DNA from: Micropterix aruncella
Lineage: Eukaryota > Arthropoda > Insecta > Lepidoptera > Micropterigidae
Assembly: GCA_944548615.1 (NCBI GenBank)
Contig: OX155961.1
Span: 20,715,971-20,779,970, forward strand
DNA: 64,000 bases
Reading direction: 5' to 3'
The position numbers were made by a program, and so were the translations under genes. A model generated the notes under the pieces. It was not told the origin of the DNA. It made no database searches and worked only from the letters and a program-made list of their open reading frames with translations. Positions 1 to 11,967 of the stretch are shown one piece after another (the stretch's first letter is position 1; each line of letters starts with the position of its first letter).

Positions 1-1175
1 ACAGGTTCGCACGCTGTAGTGTGACAGGTTCGACACCGCCATCCTGCCTTATTTGGATGCACTGGTGGCAGTTAGTTTGAAATCCTGATTGTGCTTAGCC
101 AAACCAGATGACCCCTCGAATTTCTTCAGGTTCAAATACAATTTTGGGCTAGCTTTAAAACTGCCCTCTGCTCTACTCCAACAACATAATAATCAAAAAA
201 TCGAATCTAAGCACTTCCAAGGATCCGGCAATATCAAAGCACGGTGGCTGTGTGATCAATAAGTGGCCGTAGTGAGTCAAATTATCTACAAGCCCACGTA
301 GACTTTCTTGAAAAGTTTCAACAAAAGTTCCAGAACGGCAATGATCTGGGGTATGGCAGTACAACGACGAGCGATGTGAACTTGTAGAAGTCCCTCTTGC
401 AAAGATATTAATAGTATGGCACGCGCTATTGGCCTCCAATGCCAGAATGATTAGACAACAATTGGGGACTTTTGCATCCTCCTCCAATGCACTGGAAGGT
501 AATGTTGTAAGACTGGACGCCAGAGATGCTGAAATTTTATTTAAATGCCTTTCAGCATACACTTCCAGACCCTAGTAACCTCGCTGGTTGATAGTGCCGA
601 TGATAATTCATGTCCCCTTTGTAGCAACAACCCTTGCACAGCTAGACATATTCTAGCTGGCTGCAAAGTGGCATTATATCAAGGACGGTACACTTTCCGC
701 CACGACAAAGTCTTTGCTGTTATTCGCGAGGTAATTAGCCTCTCAGTGGCTTGTGCCAACAAGGTTTAGACAGTACTCTCCAAACCCCCAATACGGTTTG
801 TGCGGGATGGCTCTAAAGGCAAAAAAAACATTTCACTACACTCTAAGCTACAAAACCTTTCTCAATAATCGAGAATATCATCAGATTGGATTCTGGAGGT
901 GGATTCGGTCTCTAAGCAGTATAAATTCCCTGAAAGTCTCGATTGCACAGCCCTCCGTCCAGATATAACGAATTACTCTCTATCTCGGAAGATGGCCCTT
1001 ATCGTAGAATTAACTGTTCCATGGGAATCAAATATCCCTAAATACCACGAGTACAAATTAAATAAATAACATGATCTCGCAAATGCCGTCACCCGGAACG
1101 GCTTCACTGTTCATGCACGCGGTGGAAATTGGCGCTCGTGGCCTGCCAGTTAAATTTGATTGATGTTCACTTACT
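1..1175 (+). pseudogene. RLE-type non-LTR retrotransposon, 3' part of ORF (broken)
   Basis: This is the C-terminal part of a site-selective-type LINE polyprotein, which copies its RNA into chromosomal DNA. Codons at 611-664 spell a zinc knuckle with spacing C-x2-C-x8-H-x4-C (CPLC, then H, then GC), the CCHC motif of R2/NeSL/Hero-type elements. Further on, RPDI (about 955-966) and ELTVPWES (about 1006-1030) match the core of the restriction-like endonuclease that lies C-terminal to the knuckle in that group. The frame is interrupted by frameshifts and stops, for example after 766 and near 890-970. The part before 540 aligns with the same region of the second copy at 48.2-49.9 kb. The long minus-strand frame at 173-562 is antisense to it. 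The clade within the RLE group cannot be assigned from sequence alone. Confidence 0.72.
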
Positions 1176-1539
1176 GCTTATAATTTGATTTTATTTCAAA
1201 TGATTATAAATTGAAATTTCATTACACGATTCTCTATTTTAAAATTTAATTCGACTAAGTATTATTATTATTGGGATTTGATATTTCGTTGTGATATTTT
1301 AATTTATAAACGCTATATTTTTCTAATTTTATCTCTCATCTAATTCTATGATCCCTATCTCTCATCTAATCTAATTTTAATTTAGAAAGTGTTTTTGAAT
1401 TTTATTTGGCTACGTAAGGGGATTTAATATGACTATTAATAATTCAACCGGACTTCTGCGTGTATTAAATGCTTCTCTCTTTTTGCTTTCTTTTCTATTG
1501 ATCAGTCTGTTAAGCGTTATAAAAAAAGACTGTGTATGT
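1176..1539. other. AT-rich spacer, nothing recognised
   Basis: The stretch is very AT-rich and contains a short imperfect duplication of a TATCTCTCATCTAAT-like unit near 1330-1370. I see no coding potential, RNA gene or element terminus. Confidence 0.6.
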
Positions 1540-2045
1540 GTGAAAAAAGACTATTATGCCGTCACATAATATCGTCTTAATACCATTTTTAATGGTATTA
1601 AGTAACCCCCCCCCCCCCCTCACACACACACACACGGATAGTGATTGTGCCAATTCCTCAAATACGGCGGAATCGAAGAATTATTTGTGTCGCCTATATA
1701 ATATATATTCCAACCAAAATTTACAAAGAAGTGTTGCCCCAGCGTCGCATCTATGTACCGAATTTCGAGGCTCTAAGTGTAATATTTCGAGATCGAAGTA
1801 TGACTAGCGCGTCCCTTGGTGGGCGAATCTCAACCACAATTCAACTCTTGCCATGATCAAATGATGCCTGCATGCCAAATTTCAGTTTAATCGGATGAAG
1901 CCTTTGGGCGATTTTAGTTGTATTTTCGTTGTATTTTAGTAGTAGTTTGGTACTATATTTGTAGCTTTTTCCGTGGTATTAAAATGGTATTTTTCCAATA
2001 TGATATTTTATTTTCTTAAATAGCGGTTTTTAAAAATTATTTGTG
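1540..2045 (-). repeat. Interspersed repeat family X, copy 1 (rearranged)
   Basis: This is a copy of a non-coding repeat seen five times in the window (also 3.2-4.1, 6.2-6.8, 13.3-13.9 and 53.2-53.9 kb). Shared landmarks are the reverse complements of GATTGAGCTGAAATTTGGCA and CATGGCAAGAGTTGAA, a stretch about ACAGATG with a 'GTACCGAATTTCAAG' core, and a TGGTATTAAAATGG block. A homopolymer run of C followed by a CACA repeat sits at 1607-1635. The order of the blocks differs from the 6.2 kb copy, so this copy is rearranged. No protein frame is conserved between copies. Confidence 0.6.
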
Positions 2046-2099
2046 TATGGTAAAAGTGGGATAGTTGCCCCAGGAGAATAGACGACCCATACTTCTAAA

Positions 2100-2870
2100 T
2101 TAAGATATACAAACATGATAATAACAGAAAAACACTATAATTATACCAGGTTACACAATGGCTTCCTACTTTACTAGATCCACTGCGATTAGAGGTGGCT
2201 CTGCTGTATTCGTAAAAAGTAACATAGATTTTAAAACTAGGCATGATAGTTGCATTTTTTCTGTGGAAAGGAATATCGAAATAAGTAGCGTTTCTATATC
2301 TAAATTCTCTGTAAATATTGTTTGTTTCTATAGGCCATCTTCTATAGAAACATCTCATATCTGATTTCAATCATTTTATAAATGTACTGGAAATAGTATT
2401 AGACAAGCTTACTAACGAAAATAGGTCCCTCATAATTTGTGGAGATTTTAATGAAGACTTCTCGATAAGCTCATCTGGTAGTGAAGCACTAATTGATCTA
2501 TTTTTATCTTTTAATATGACAAAAGCTGTAAATTTTCCGACTAGAATAAATAAAGTCTCTAGCACATGTATTGATACTATTTTTACAAACATTAGTGACT
2601 TCACTGTCAATGAGGAAACGTGTAGTATTTCAGACCATGAAGGGCAACAATTAAATTGGTCTCATAAACAATGTGTAGCGACGGCAACTCTCACCATAAC
2701 TAAAAGAAAAATTACAAGTAATAGTCTGGACCATCTCCAAGAAACCTCAATGAATACACCCCTAGAGTATAATAACATTACCGACAATTTGAATATTACG
2801 ATGAATAATTTTACTACGTATCTTTTCGAATTACTAACTACTTCAAATATTAGGCTTCTATTTTGATTAT
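2100..2870 (+). pseudogene. LINE AP-type endonuclease domain fragment (frameshifted)
   Basis: This region encodes most of an APE-like endonuclease, the domain with which jockey/CR1-type LINEs nick target DNA. Visible in order are GGSAVFVKS (from about 2191), ISSVSI and VNIVCFYRPSS, CGDFNEDF (about 2440-2463) carrying the catalytic D and N, and SISDHEGQQL (about 2626-2654) carrying the SDH catalytic pair. The first part reads in one frame to about 2364 and continues in another from about 2360, so one frameshift separates them. The 5' end is truncated. No reverse transcriptase follows: after a stop near 2864 the sequence runs straight into a 3'-UTR-like stretch. Confidence 0.72.
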
Positions 2871-3030
2871 TTATATTTATAGTTTGGCAATCTAGTAGTT
2901 AATTCTTGACTACCTATGTATGTATGTTCAATAAAGAGTAGTAACGAGACTTACTACCTAACCCAATTATTTTGACACGTCCAAGAGCGGTCTTTAGCCG
3001 TCAATTGGACACGACGAAAATGTAATGTAA
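2871..3030 (+). repeat. LINE-like 3' UTR with (TAATG)n tail
   Basis: It follows the endonuclease fragment directly, carries an AATAAA signal near 2930 and ends in repeated TAATG units around 3017-3038. Short simple-repeat tails are typical of insect LINE 3' ends. Its direct attachment to an endonuclease fragment implies an internal deletion of the reverse transcriptase. Confidence 0.5.
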
Positions 3031-3179
3031 TGTAATGATACGATCGCAGCTAATACTTATAAGCAAAGTACAGCCTCCTACGCAACCGCGAAGGCTGCAA
3101 TTGTCGCCTGTGTAAAAATAAAGTACGACGACGGCTCCTGGGGCAACTATACCACTTTACCCTATATGAGATATTTCAA

Positions 3180-4120
3180 CCAAAATTTCAGAATTTGGTT
3201 TCAACGTATTTTAACAAGGTGTCTGTGTAATGAGTTAATGGGCCCTTGCTGAGTTGGCCACGAAGACCCATTCTGTTCAGGGTTGGTCACACTCACGGGT
3301 CAACACCCATCCGGCGGCCTCCACGCATGAAGTGCGAGCCCGGGCAGGTCTCTGGCCTTAGTACTAGTTTCCCCTAGGAATCAACCTTCTGGCGCTCCTG
3401 GACGGTCTGCGCACCGTGCGGCGTAAGCCAATCGACTGTGCACTTTGACTAACAGTCGGGGGAGTCTGGAAGCAGTACTGTTTCCTATAGAGCGGGGGTG
3501 GTTGCGGACCTTACGGCGACTGCTCTTGAAACGACCATCGGCTATCCGATCTTGGGTGAACAGCCGGGCAAAGGACGCTGTGGTCCGCGATAGATTCGGT
3601 AAACACCGTTTCACCGCTTCGTAAGGGAGAGGACCGCGCAAGCGACCTCAAACTCGTATCCAATCGAGAGACTGGAGTAATCTGGTCACAATTGGAAGTA
3701 AGGGCGTGAGTGTAAGCCCGCCGGGTAACACTCCTGGCTATCTCGCGGTTAAGGCGTTGGCCTCTTACGGGCTTGTGGCGTAGCTAGATGGTGGACTGTT
3801 TTGTCCTCAAGTCTTCTGCGCTCACTCCAGGGAGATAGAACGACTAATCGTTAAAACTTCCGCCCGCTGTAGTCGACAACCCTAGTTGTCTGTGTAATGA
3901 ATTTCAAGTCGTCTCTAAGTTCAATATTTCAAGATTGAAGTTTGACTTGCCCCCCCCCCCCCCCCTGGTGGACCGATTTTAATCACAATTCGATGAAGCG
4001 TTTGGGCGCTATCGTTGAGGAATACACACACACAGACATACTGACACACAGATGTGCGTTCACAATACTTTTCCAATGCCGGGAAAGTAATAGTCTTTTT
4101 TACACAACTGCGCATTAACG
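3180..4120 (-). repeat. Interspersed repeat family X, copy 2, split by an insertion
   Basis: The outer parts 3180-3233 and 3901-4120 join into the family X order seen at 53.6 kb: CCAAAATTT, then ATTTCAAGTC and TCTAAGTTCAATAT, then AAGATTGAAGT, a C run at 3950-3965, and the reverse complement of GATAGCGCCCAAACGCTTC. A 653 bp family S element separates them, flanked by a 14 bp duplication of family X sequence. The distal end contains the ACTTTTCC...GGGAAAGT palindrome (about 4067-4089) also found at the 6.2 kb copy terminus. Confidence 0.65.
3234..3886 (+). mobile_element. Family S SINE-like element, full-length copy
   Basis: This is a 653 bp non-coding element flanked by perfect 14 bp direct repeats TGTCTGTGTAATGA at 3220-3233 and 3887-3900, the signature of target-primed insertion. 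It is collinear with copies at 25.08-26.35, 25.30-25.97 and 51.25-51.92 kb. Orientation is set by the shared 3' terminus (GTAGTCGACAACC...) that the 5'-truncated 48.9 kb copy keeps. About 100 nt from the 5' end is AAGTGCGAGCC (3330-3340), resembling a pol III B box; an A box is not convincing. Reading frames across it are not conserved and I do not count them as genes. Confidence 0.75.
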
Positions 4121-5046
<926 letters not shown>

Positions 5047-5094
5047 ATAAAATTTTCATAAAAAATACAATATTATATAGGAAATAGAAATACT

Positions 5095-5430
5095 AAATAC
5101 ATTAGAATACACATATACACACATAAATACATATAAACACAATATATGTTAAGTCAACTTCAACTTATTCTACTACATCGATCACGGCATGGATAGATAA
5201 ACGCTCTTCTTGCAACAGCCATTTATTTATTTTGCTTTTAAACAAATGACAATTGGGGCTGGTTTTTATGTCACTGCTTAATTTATTATAAACTCTTGTA
5301 GCTATGAAAGAGTAGTGTAGCTGTCCGAAAGTCGTCTTCATCCTAGGTACATTCAAATTATCACTCAGGAGTTGTCTAGTGGGTTTCGTGTGCGTAATAC
5401 TAATAGATTTATTTTGTTTGGCCACGAAAA
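5095..5430 (-). pseudogene. LINE ORF2 C-terminus and 3' UTR fragment
   Basis: The minus strand from 5425 to 5165 encodes an 86-residue open frame with the hallmark LINE C-terminal pattern: NLNVPRMKTTFGQ, then SFIATRVYNKLS, then HLFKSKINKWLL. This pattern follows the thumb region of jockey/CR1-like reverse transcriptases. Everything upstream is missing, so it is a heavily 5'-truncated insertion. It runs on the minus strand into an AT-rich 3' UTR and the (AT)n array. Confidence 0.7.
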
Positions 5431-5624
5431 CCCAACGTAGTGCAGTTTTAATAAATAATAATCTAGTAATTATTGCTGACAGACAACTGCCAGTAATTAT
5501 TGATTTGTAATATGTATGTATAAATAAAATATAACTTATATATGTATTCCCATTTACTTATTTTGAATTTGTTGTATAAGTTTATATTTTTGCGGTTAAC
5601 TCTACAACTTTTGCAGTCATTTGA

Positions 5625-5800
5625 TTAATAAATATTTACGGATGTATTGTATTTTTTGTTTCATAATTTAGTTTGTAAAATATTTTTCAAATAATTTCGA
5701 ACGGCGTAAGTTATAATCGGCATAAGAACATATTTTTTTAAAGAATTATGTATCTAATTATAAGTTCATGCTGTTACTTACCTAAATAAATAATATAATT
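5625..5800 (+). repeat. LINE 3' UTR copy shared with 15.77-15.93 kb
   Basis: About 170 bp, starting at TAATAAATATTTACGGATGT and ending in TACTTACCTAAATAAATAA, is nearly identical to the sequence that follows the LINE fragment at 15.2-15.77 kb. The other copy shows that it is a LINE 3' UTR; here it stands alone, as an extreme 5' truncation. Confidence 0.6.
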
Positions 5801-6194
5801 TTTAAAAAAAGAGTTTTTTATTATTATTTTTATTTCTTCTGCTACTCTTTCTGTATTCATGGTGCAAGAATCTAAAACTAATTCCCAGCCAATATACGAA
5901 ACTCACCTTCTTCAGAATCATTCGGGAAGTATTACTTAACTCAAAAAGTATTACTTTTATAAGAAGTAAGCAGTTCTTCCCCTTCTCCTGTCTCTCCCAA
6001 TTTCCTCTCATGGAGCATTCTTAATTTCAAATTTAATAGTTGGTATTTTACTCAGAATAACTAATATTTGTTTCATATTCTTTATTTCCACAACGCCGGC
6101 ATGTACCTACAATAATGTAGTGCAGTAGTACCAATGCACTGTATGAATAGGTTAGTTGCAAGATATTGCCATGTGGCAATAAGGTCGATTTTTG

Positions 6195-6805
6195 TATTTT
6201 ATTACTTTCCCGGCGGAGGGAAAGTATTATGAACGCCCTTCTGTATGTCTGTGTGTCTGTGACTGTATGAATTCCTCCACGATAGCGCCCAAACGCTTCA
6301 TTCGATTGAGCTGAGATTTGGCATGCAGGCATCATTTAGTCATGGCAAGAGTTGAAAATATTGTGGTTGGTATCGGCTCATCAGGGGCCGCGCTGTCATA
6401 ATTTATGTCAACTGTTTATCATAATTTAATCTCGAAGACTTGAAATTCGGTACACAGATGTTACGCCGACACCACATTCTGAAATTTCGGTTGGAATATC
6501 CATATACACAAAAATATTTAAACTTCGCCATATTTAGGAAAATGCTGCGTCATATTGGAAAAATTCCATTTTATTACCATGGAAAAAACTACAAATATAC
6601 TATTAAAATACTGCGAAAATACTACTAAAAGACTACAAAAATCTTAGAAATATATTCGCGATTTTAATCCAACACTTTCTTTATCGGAGGGGTGGGGGAG
6701 TGGTTGGCGCGCGGGGGAGAGGAGGTTGGGGGTTGGCGGGAGGGGGGCCGAGGGGGGACGAGGGGGGCGTGGGTTTTGTCTTGTCTGGGGTGACCCAATC
6801 GACTT
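6195..6805 (+). repeat. Interspersed repeat family X, copy 3 (most complete)
   Basis: The copy begins at a small palindrome ACTTTCCC-GGCGG-AGGGAAAGT (about 6207-6228) and proceeds through the CTGTGTGTCTGTG stretch, GATAGCGCCCAAACGCTTCA, GGCATGCAGGCATCAT and CATGGCAAGAGTTGAA. After a series of ACTAC...AAAATACTAC units it ends in a remarkable G-rich tract (6690-6775), followed by GGGGTGACCCAATCGACTTT. No conserved coding frame exists. The family could be a non-autonomous DNA element, but I did not find clear terminal inverted repeats or a target duplication. Confidence 0.65.
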
Positions 6806-7255
6806 TTTTTAATTTGCAATTAAAGTATATTGAATTCAATTATATTTAAAATTAGATTTTTAACATTATATTATTTGATTACCAAAAAACCCTATATAGA
6901 CTACCTGTAACTGATTTCATTTCAACTGCAACTGCAATAACTACGATTTCATAATTCAATAGTAAATTTATTTTAAGGGAAGTCATACCATTTATAGTTT
7001 ACCTGATCGGCTGTAGTCAATCACCTTTGGTATTTATTATTAGCTACCACGGATAGATCAACTATTCTCGTCGCTGAGAATGACTTCATTTAACGGCAGT
7101 TAAAAATTTAATTTTACGATTCAATAAATTACAGAGAATTCATGCATACTGATGCGGCTACCATCAATATTATTTTATTTGAGATGATCATACAAGTGTT
7201 AGTTTAGCGTGAAATACCCGAAGTAGGCCAATTTTCGTGATTCGATCGTGCTGAA
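6806..7255. other. AT-rich spacer, nothing recognised
   Basis: No coding potential or element boundary is seen. Confidence 0.6.
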
Positions 7256-7261
7256 TTATGG

Positions 7262-7478
7262 TTATCGCTTTTCTCGACCGTGACACGGCACTTAAGCAAG
7301 AAGAATACCGTCTTCCTAATTGCGCTATTAAATTTAGGTATGATTAGTTTTTCCTGTTCTAGTGATACACCAATGTCGTTATCGATAGAATTATTGGGAC
7401 CAATTCAACCATTTGTGATAATTTTGTGGCTAATCCAGTCTATAACGAGCCAGGCCAATGCTTTTGAGAATATTATGG
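7262..7478 (+). CDS. Candidate host exon with canonical donor (unidentified)
   Basis: The frame from 7280 is open for about 66 codons and ends at a textbook splice donor ATG|GTAAGT (donor GT at about 7479). The predicted peptide is hydrophobic in two stretches (VFLIALLNLGMI and PFVIILWLIQSIT), as for a membrane segment pair, and is unlike the surrounding transposon debris. I do not recognise it, and the upstream acceptor is unclear. Equally it could be a chance frame in AT-rich DNA. Confidence 0.25.
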
Positions 7479-7599
7479 TAAGTCACTGAACGATTATCAG
7501 CTCGCTTCAAATTCTGATTGTCATTTCTCCATTACGGGAATTTAGGAGAATAATGGGACCGTGGCTGGTTACACTAGTCGACTTATATCAAAAATTTCC

Positions 7600-8450
7600 A
7601 AGAGCGGCTTTCTTTTGCGCATTCTTCTTCTTTTGACAATGTCTTTCTCTTCTCTTTGAGGATATCTAAGCAATTTGCGGATCCTTATTTTTCTTGATTT
7701 GTTTGTGTTTATACTCAAGATATTATTATTTCTGTCTTGATCAACCTATATTATACGAAGTATCCTCCGGTAGCCACTTATACGGTGCCACATCTCCAAG
7801 AGTTGAACTTTCTAGGTAAGGTGACTGTAAGCGACTAGCTTTCTCTTCCACACAAATTCGGATCTACCGGTATAGTTGATGTTTCTTCTGCAGAATACTG
7901 TTTATATCCCAGTTATCCTTCAAATGGCAGCCAAGGTAAATGATGTTATCTGTCTTCTCCGGTAGAATTCCGGGTTTACGGGTAGTTTAATAACCATCGT
8001 CCCATTATTCTCATACACTTATTACATTGTCAATGGGGTCCTTCCATATTGCTGGGCATTAATATAGCATCATCTGCATATCGTATATTATTGTTGTGTA
8101 TGCTATTTATCTTGACCTTACTTTTGGGTTCGTGTCCGATCTTTGGCGATATTTATTTCAATTATATTTAACCCCAGTACTTGTCTTCCAAGCGTAAGCC
8201 ATCCCAGCGCAGTAATGATCTCGCCATTGTCCTGAAGTATAAGGCTTCAACATATAGAGGCAACTTCACATATGCAGCTTCGGCAATTTATAATAATCTA
8301 GGCAGATATGCAAGATCGAAGTCCAACGAGATCAAAGTCCATTAACGTATTTCAACAACAACAATGTCCTTGACATAAAACGAGGGCGTCTTTAAAATCA
8401 ATATCTATATTGTAGAGGTCTCTCATCGATATTTAAAGTAGTTCTCTTAA
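7600..8450 (-). pseudogene. RTE-like LINE reverse transcriptase, degenerate
   Basis: On the minus strand around 8120-8050 the translation reads KINSIHNNNIRYADDAIL, containing the YADD catalytic motif C in the context (NIRYADDT/A) usual for RTE-type endonuclease-reverse transcriptases. Flanking sequence is multiply frameshifted, with only scattered recognisable blocks. It ends next to an (AT)n array at 8.5 kb. Confidence 0.55.
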
Positions 8451-8490
8451 GTTATTCTTCGTGTACACCTGCCATTGTTGAGTTTTTCAA

Positions 8491-8688
<198 letters not shown>

Positions 8689-8699
8689 ATGAAAATAAA

Positions 8700-9400
8700 A
8701 ATAAATATTCTAATTTACTACAACATTCGTACTCACTGTCACATGTCACATGTCACTCGTCGCTCGTAACTCGACTTTCGTTACAACAATGCTATTGAAA
8801 ATATTTTAATAAAAACCGCAAAAAACTTTTAGTAAAACATCATACAGGACGAAATCGCTGGGATGACGAGCGCGGTATGTTTGAGTTTATTTTTCAAAGT
8901 AGACATCCGATTATTATGTAATATAATCTATGGATGGGAATTACCAAAGAATAAATCTTCCAAGCAATTCTTGAATAACCATGCATTTGAAAACTAATAA
9001 AACATTCCTGTGCATGTTTTGTTAATAAATGCGTCAACGATACTAAGATTCCATAGTAAAATCATCATATTATTTAATTATTAATGCTTAATAAAAGTCT
9101 CAAATAATGCTCTAGCATTGTCACAAACTGACAAGTAAACGTTACTTTTTAGAATTTATAATGAAGTTACAAGCAGTCGATAAAATACTGCATCAAAGCG
9201 CATTAATGTTACTTATTTATTTTATTAATTTTTATTTATTCCAGTGGCTATAGTTCTACGTTACTATGTTCCTAGTAGTATGTTATATTAATTTTTATAT
9301 TATTTTTTTTAAAACTCAAGGTATGTAAACTCACCAGCTGGAGAGCTACCATCATGCAAATTTTCCAAAAACACTATTTATTCGTAGGTTAAAACAGTTC
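8700..9400. other. AT-rich spacer, nothing recognised
   Basis: No coding frame or repeat terminus is visible. A CACATGTCACATGTCACTCGTCGCTCG microrepeat occurs near 8738-8766. Confidence 0.6.
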
Positions 9401-9419
9401 ATTTCAATTACACAGCACT

Positions 9420-9720
9420 GCACCGTTGAGGTCACATTTTTGCACTTTTTTACCGCAGTTTCGCCAAGAAAATCACACGATCGCGCCTCTTCCACAAAGC
9501 GGATATAATAATATTATTGTGTGGTTGTTTGGGTTTCTCGACAGCTTCCTAACATAGACTGGAAAAAAAATCGATTGGCTGACCGCGACCACTATGTCGA
9601 GATATTCGAGTAAGTGGTTGGTTTTTCCCGCGGCCAGCGCGACTGCACTAGCGAATACAGTCGATAATCGATAGTGTTTTCTCGATCCGATCGCTCGATA
9701 AAAGCAATGTCAATGTCAAA
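9420..9720. promoter_or_regulatory. Possible host regulatory region with DRE-like sites
   Basis: This stretch is more CpG-rich than its surroundings. It contains TCGATAATCGATAG (about 9661-9674), close to the DREF/DRE consensus TATCGATA that marks many insect promoters, plus a second CTCGAT cluster. An ATG followed by a GTAAGT donor-like site (about 9595-9616) lies just upstream. This is suggestive only; no flanking coding exon is visible. Confidence 0.25.
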
Positions 9721-10619
9721 TCTTGCTTCGGCGATAATTTTCATTGTCAAGTTTAAATGTAGCAGGATTAAATTGTCCAATGCTGAGGCGATAACGAGCA
9801 CGATTTTACATAGTGTGCTGCCAAAATTTGACGCGGTATGTGGAAACGGAGGGACTTTGTCATATAAAGATACAAGCTATGTCCGCGTCTCCGCCCGCGT
9901 CAAAGCCTTCTTGTTTTTGAAATTTTGTTGTGTTTATTATTTTTTCTCCTTCTGTATATTGTATTGCACAAAGAATATGATAGGTAAGGCAGAGGTAATA
10001 TGTATAAGAATTCATGTATAATATTACTTAAACACATTCTGTATTCACCCTAACTAGGCAGTGTCAGTTCCAAAATAGATGTGTTTTGTTGTTTTAAATA
10101 GTATTTTAACGTATTTTCTAACAGAATCCGTTGGATTCTTATAAGTTCAACAGGTAGGTATGGCAAAAAAGAATCATTTAAAAAAAAGGTCAGCATAGTG
10201 CTACATTAGTTCTCACATTGTCAAGCATGTTTTTGATTAGTGCTCTTAAGTTTTAAAAAAGTTAAGCAAAGTGCCACTTTTGTTTTTAATTTGTCAAATA
10301 TTTATTTGGTCAGTGCCGTAAATTATTATTATTATGGCAAAAACTGTCATTTTTTTCATTTAATTATTTATAATTATTTCATGAAAAGTTACGACTTAAT
10401 TGACACTAAACAAAATATGACACTTTTTCACTTACCCAATGAACAGTTGTCGCTGACGATCGGACTGGCTTAGTGTGGGTTTTTGTTTAACGATCAAGCA
10501 CAAAACCTAAAAGTCTGAAGTGACACAATGGGGTATCTAGCGATATGATAGGGAACTAATAACAAAGGATGACGTAGTTTTTCCTGTAGATTTCAAATGT
10601 CTCTGTAACTCAATACCGC

Positions 10620-11298
10620 TGTGACGGAAGGCCGACTCTCACTGACTCCAAGATATTCGTTGTGAGAGCCGGGTATCATCAAGTCCTTTCACTCCGTAAT
10701 AAGATGCAATTTATGTTATCAGAAGGTTTTATTTATTATTGGTATATCGATTTAACAATTTATTTACGGTGATTTGAATGTTATGCCGTATCGTACTATA
10801 TTGCCAGTACAACGTTCCCGAATATTTATCGCGGCGCGCGGCGAGGAAGGAAAGGTTACATTTTGTATCAGAGATTCTGTGTCTCCTCGATACTTGCTCG
10901 GGCCTGCAGGAGTGACAGACCTCAGCTTACTCAACTTGATAAGGAGGGAAGGATGAGGTGGTAGCACTGACTAATGCATTGACCGGCTCACGAAGAGTCG
11001 TAGCTACAGAAGCACTCACTAGGAGATGATCACTCGAGGAATGATGATTGATTGGTCAAATGTACTGGTTTATATACCCTGATACATGACGCAATCCTGA
11101 AAGGAGTGATGAAATAAGTGTGTCAATCCGATCGATTTGGAGAAATTGGCATGACTCACCGCCTGTTACTGCATTAATTACCGAAATTCAGCAGCAGTGC
11201 ACGTGCAGAATGGATTGTATTTGCGTTACTGAATTTCTACAGAATTCATTGGTTAGTCATGCTTTTGTTGAGTGTATGTAGGTACTGAAGTCCCTACA
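10620..11298 (-). mobile_element. Solo LTR, second LTR family, with 4 bp target duplication
   Basis: Read on the minus strand, the 679 bp unit begins TGTAGGGACTTCAG and ends CTTCCGTCACA, so it has TG...CA termini. It is flanked by direct repeats CCGC at 10616-10619 and 11299-11302. It contains a TATA box (GGGTATATAAACC on the minus strand, about 11068-11079) and, downstream, AATAAA signals near 10725-10765. This is the order expected for an LTR promoter and polyadenylation site. No internal retrotransposon region adjoins it, so it is a solo LTR left by recombination. The 4 bp duplication fits Ty3/gypsy-type integrases. Confidence 0.7.
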
Positions 11299-11302
11299 CC
11301 GC

Positions 11303-11592
11303 CAAATTTCGTTTAGTGTCACTTTTGTTTTCAGTGTGCGATATATCAAACCGTTTCGTCATTGCACGCCTATTAAGCAACTCACCAGCTCAATTTTCTC
11401 CGACTTGATTTACAAATATCGTGATTTCGTATTGAAAACCAATATTTATCACACTAAAATATAGCCTATAGCACTACAATATAATGTAGCTTTCCATTCG
11501 TGAACGATTTTTGAAATCGGATGAGTAGTTTCGGAAATTACCCCCTACATACAAACTTACAAGAATTATTTCTTTTTTAATATTAGTATAGA
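11303..11592 (-). mobile_element. Helitron-like 5' end, truncated
   Basis: On the minus strand the sequence starts A|TCTATACTAATATTA (5' TC at 11592-11591), the 5' terminus of lepidopteran non-autonomous Helitrons. A CATCCGATTT-type segment typical of that family follows. No 3' hairpin/CTAG end was found; the sequence abuts the solo LTR at 11.3 kb. Confidence 0.5.
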
Positions 11593-11967
11593 TAGGAAGT
11601 TCCGAGAATGGTTTAAAACACGCTTTCACACGTTTGTGTTATGTTACGGTTAAAGTATGTATGTTATGTTTCCTTAAAAATCGATGCATCTGTATCAGAT
11701 TTGCCTTGACAAATTATGATTTGTTGTTATTTCAATGATATTGTAAACCTCCTGTTATAGTAGTCACCGAAATTATGTACGAGTGTCTATACATTTTAGG
11801 ATAGCAACTCCTCCCCATTCTTTCCAATTGCAAAGCTAGTAAACTTTCAGCAAACTTTTTTGATTAATATACGAGTTTAATGACGTAATTATAATGACGT
11901 AAATCTAAGCTTAACGATATTATTATAATTACAGTAAAAAGCGCCAATTATACCAATTGGTCATCCA

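Noticed and set aside
173..562. 129-codon minus-strand frame
   Set aside because: It is antisense to the RLE retrotransposon ORF, whose plus-strand motifs and second copy show the real coding strand.
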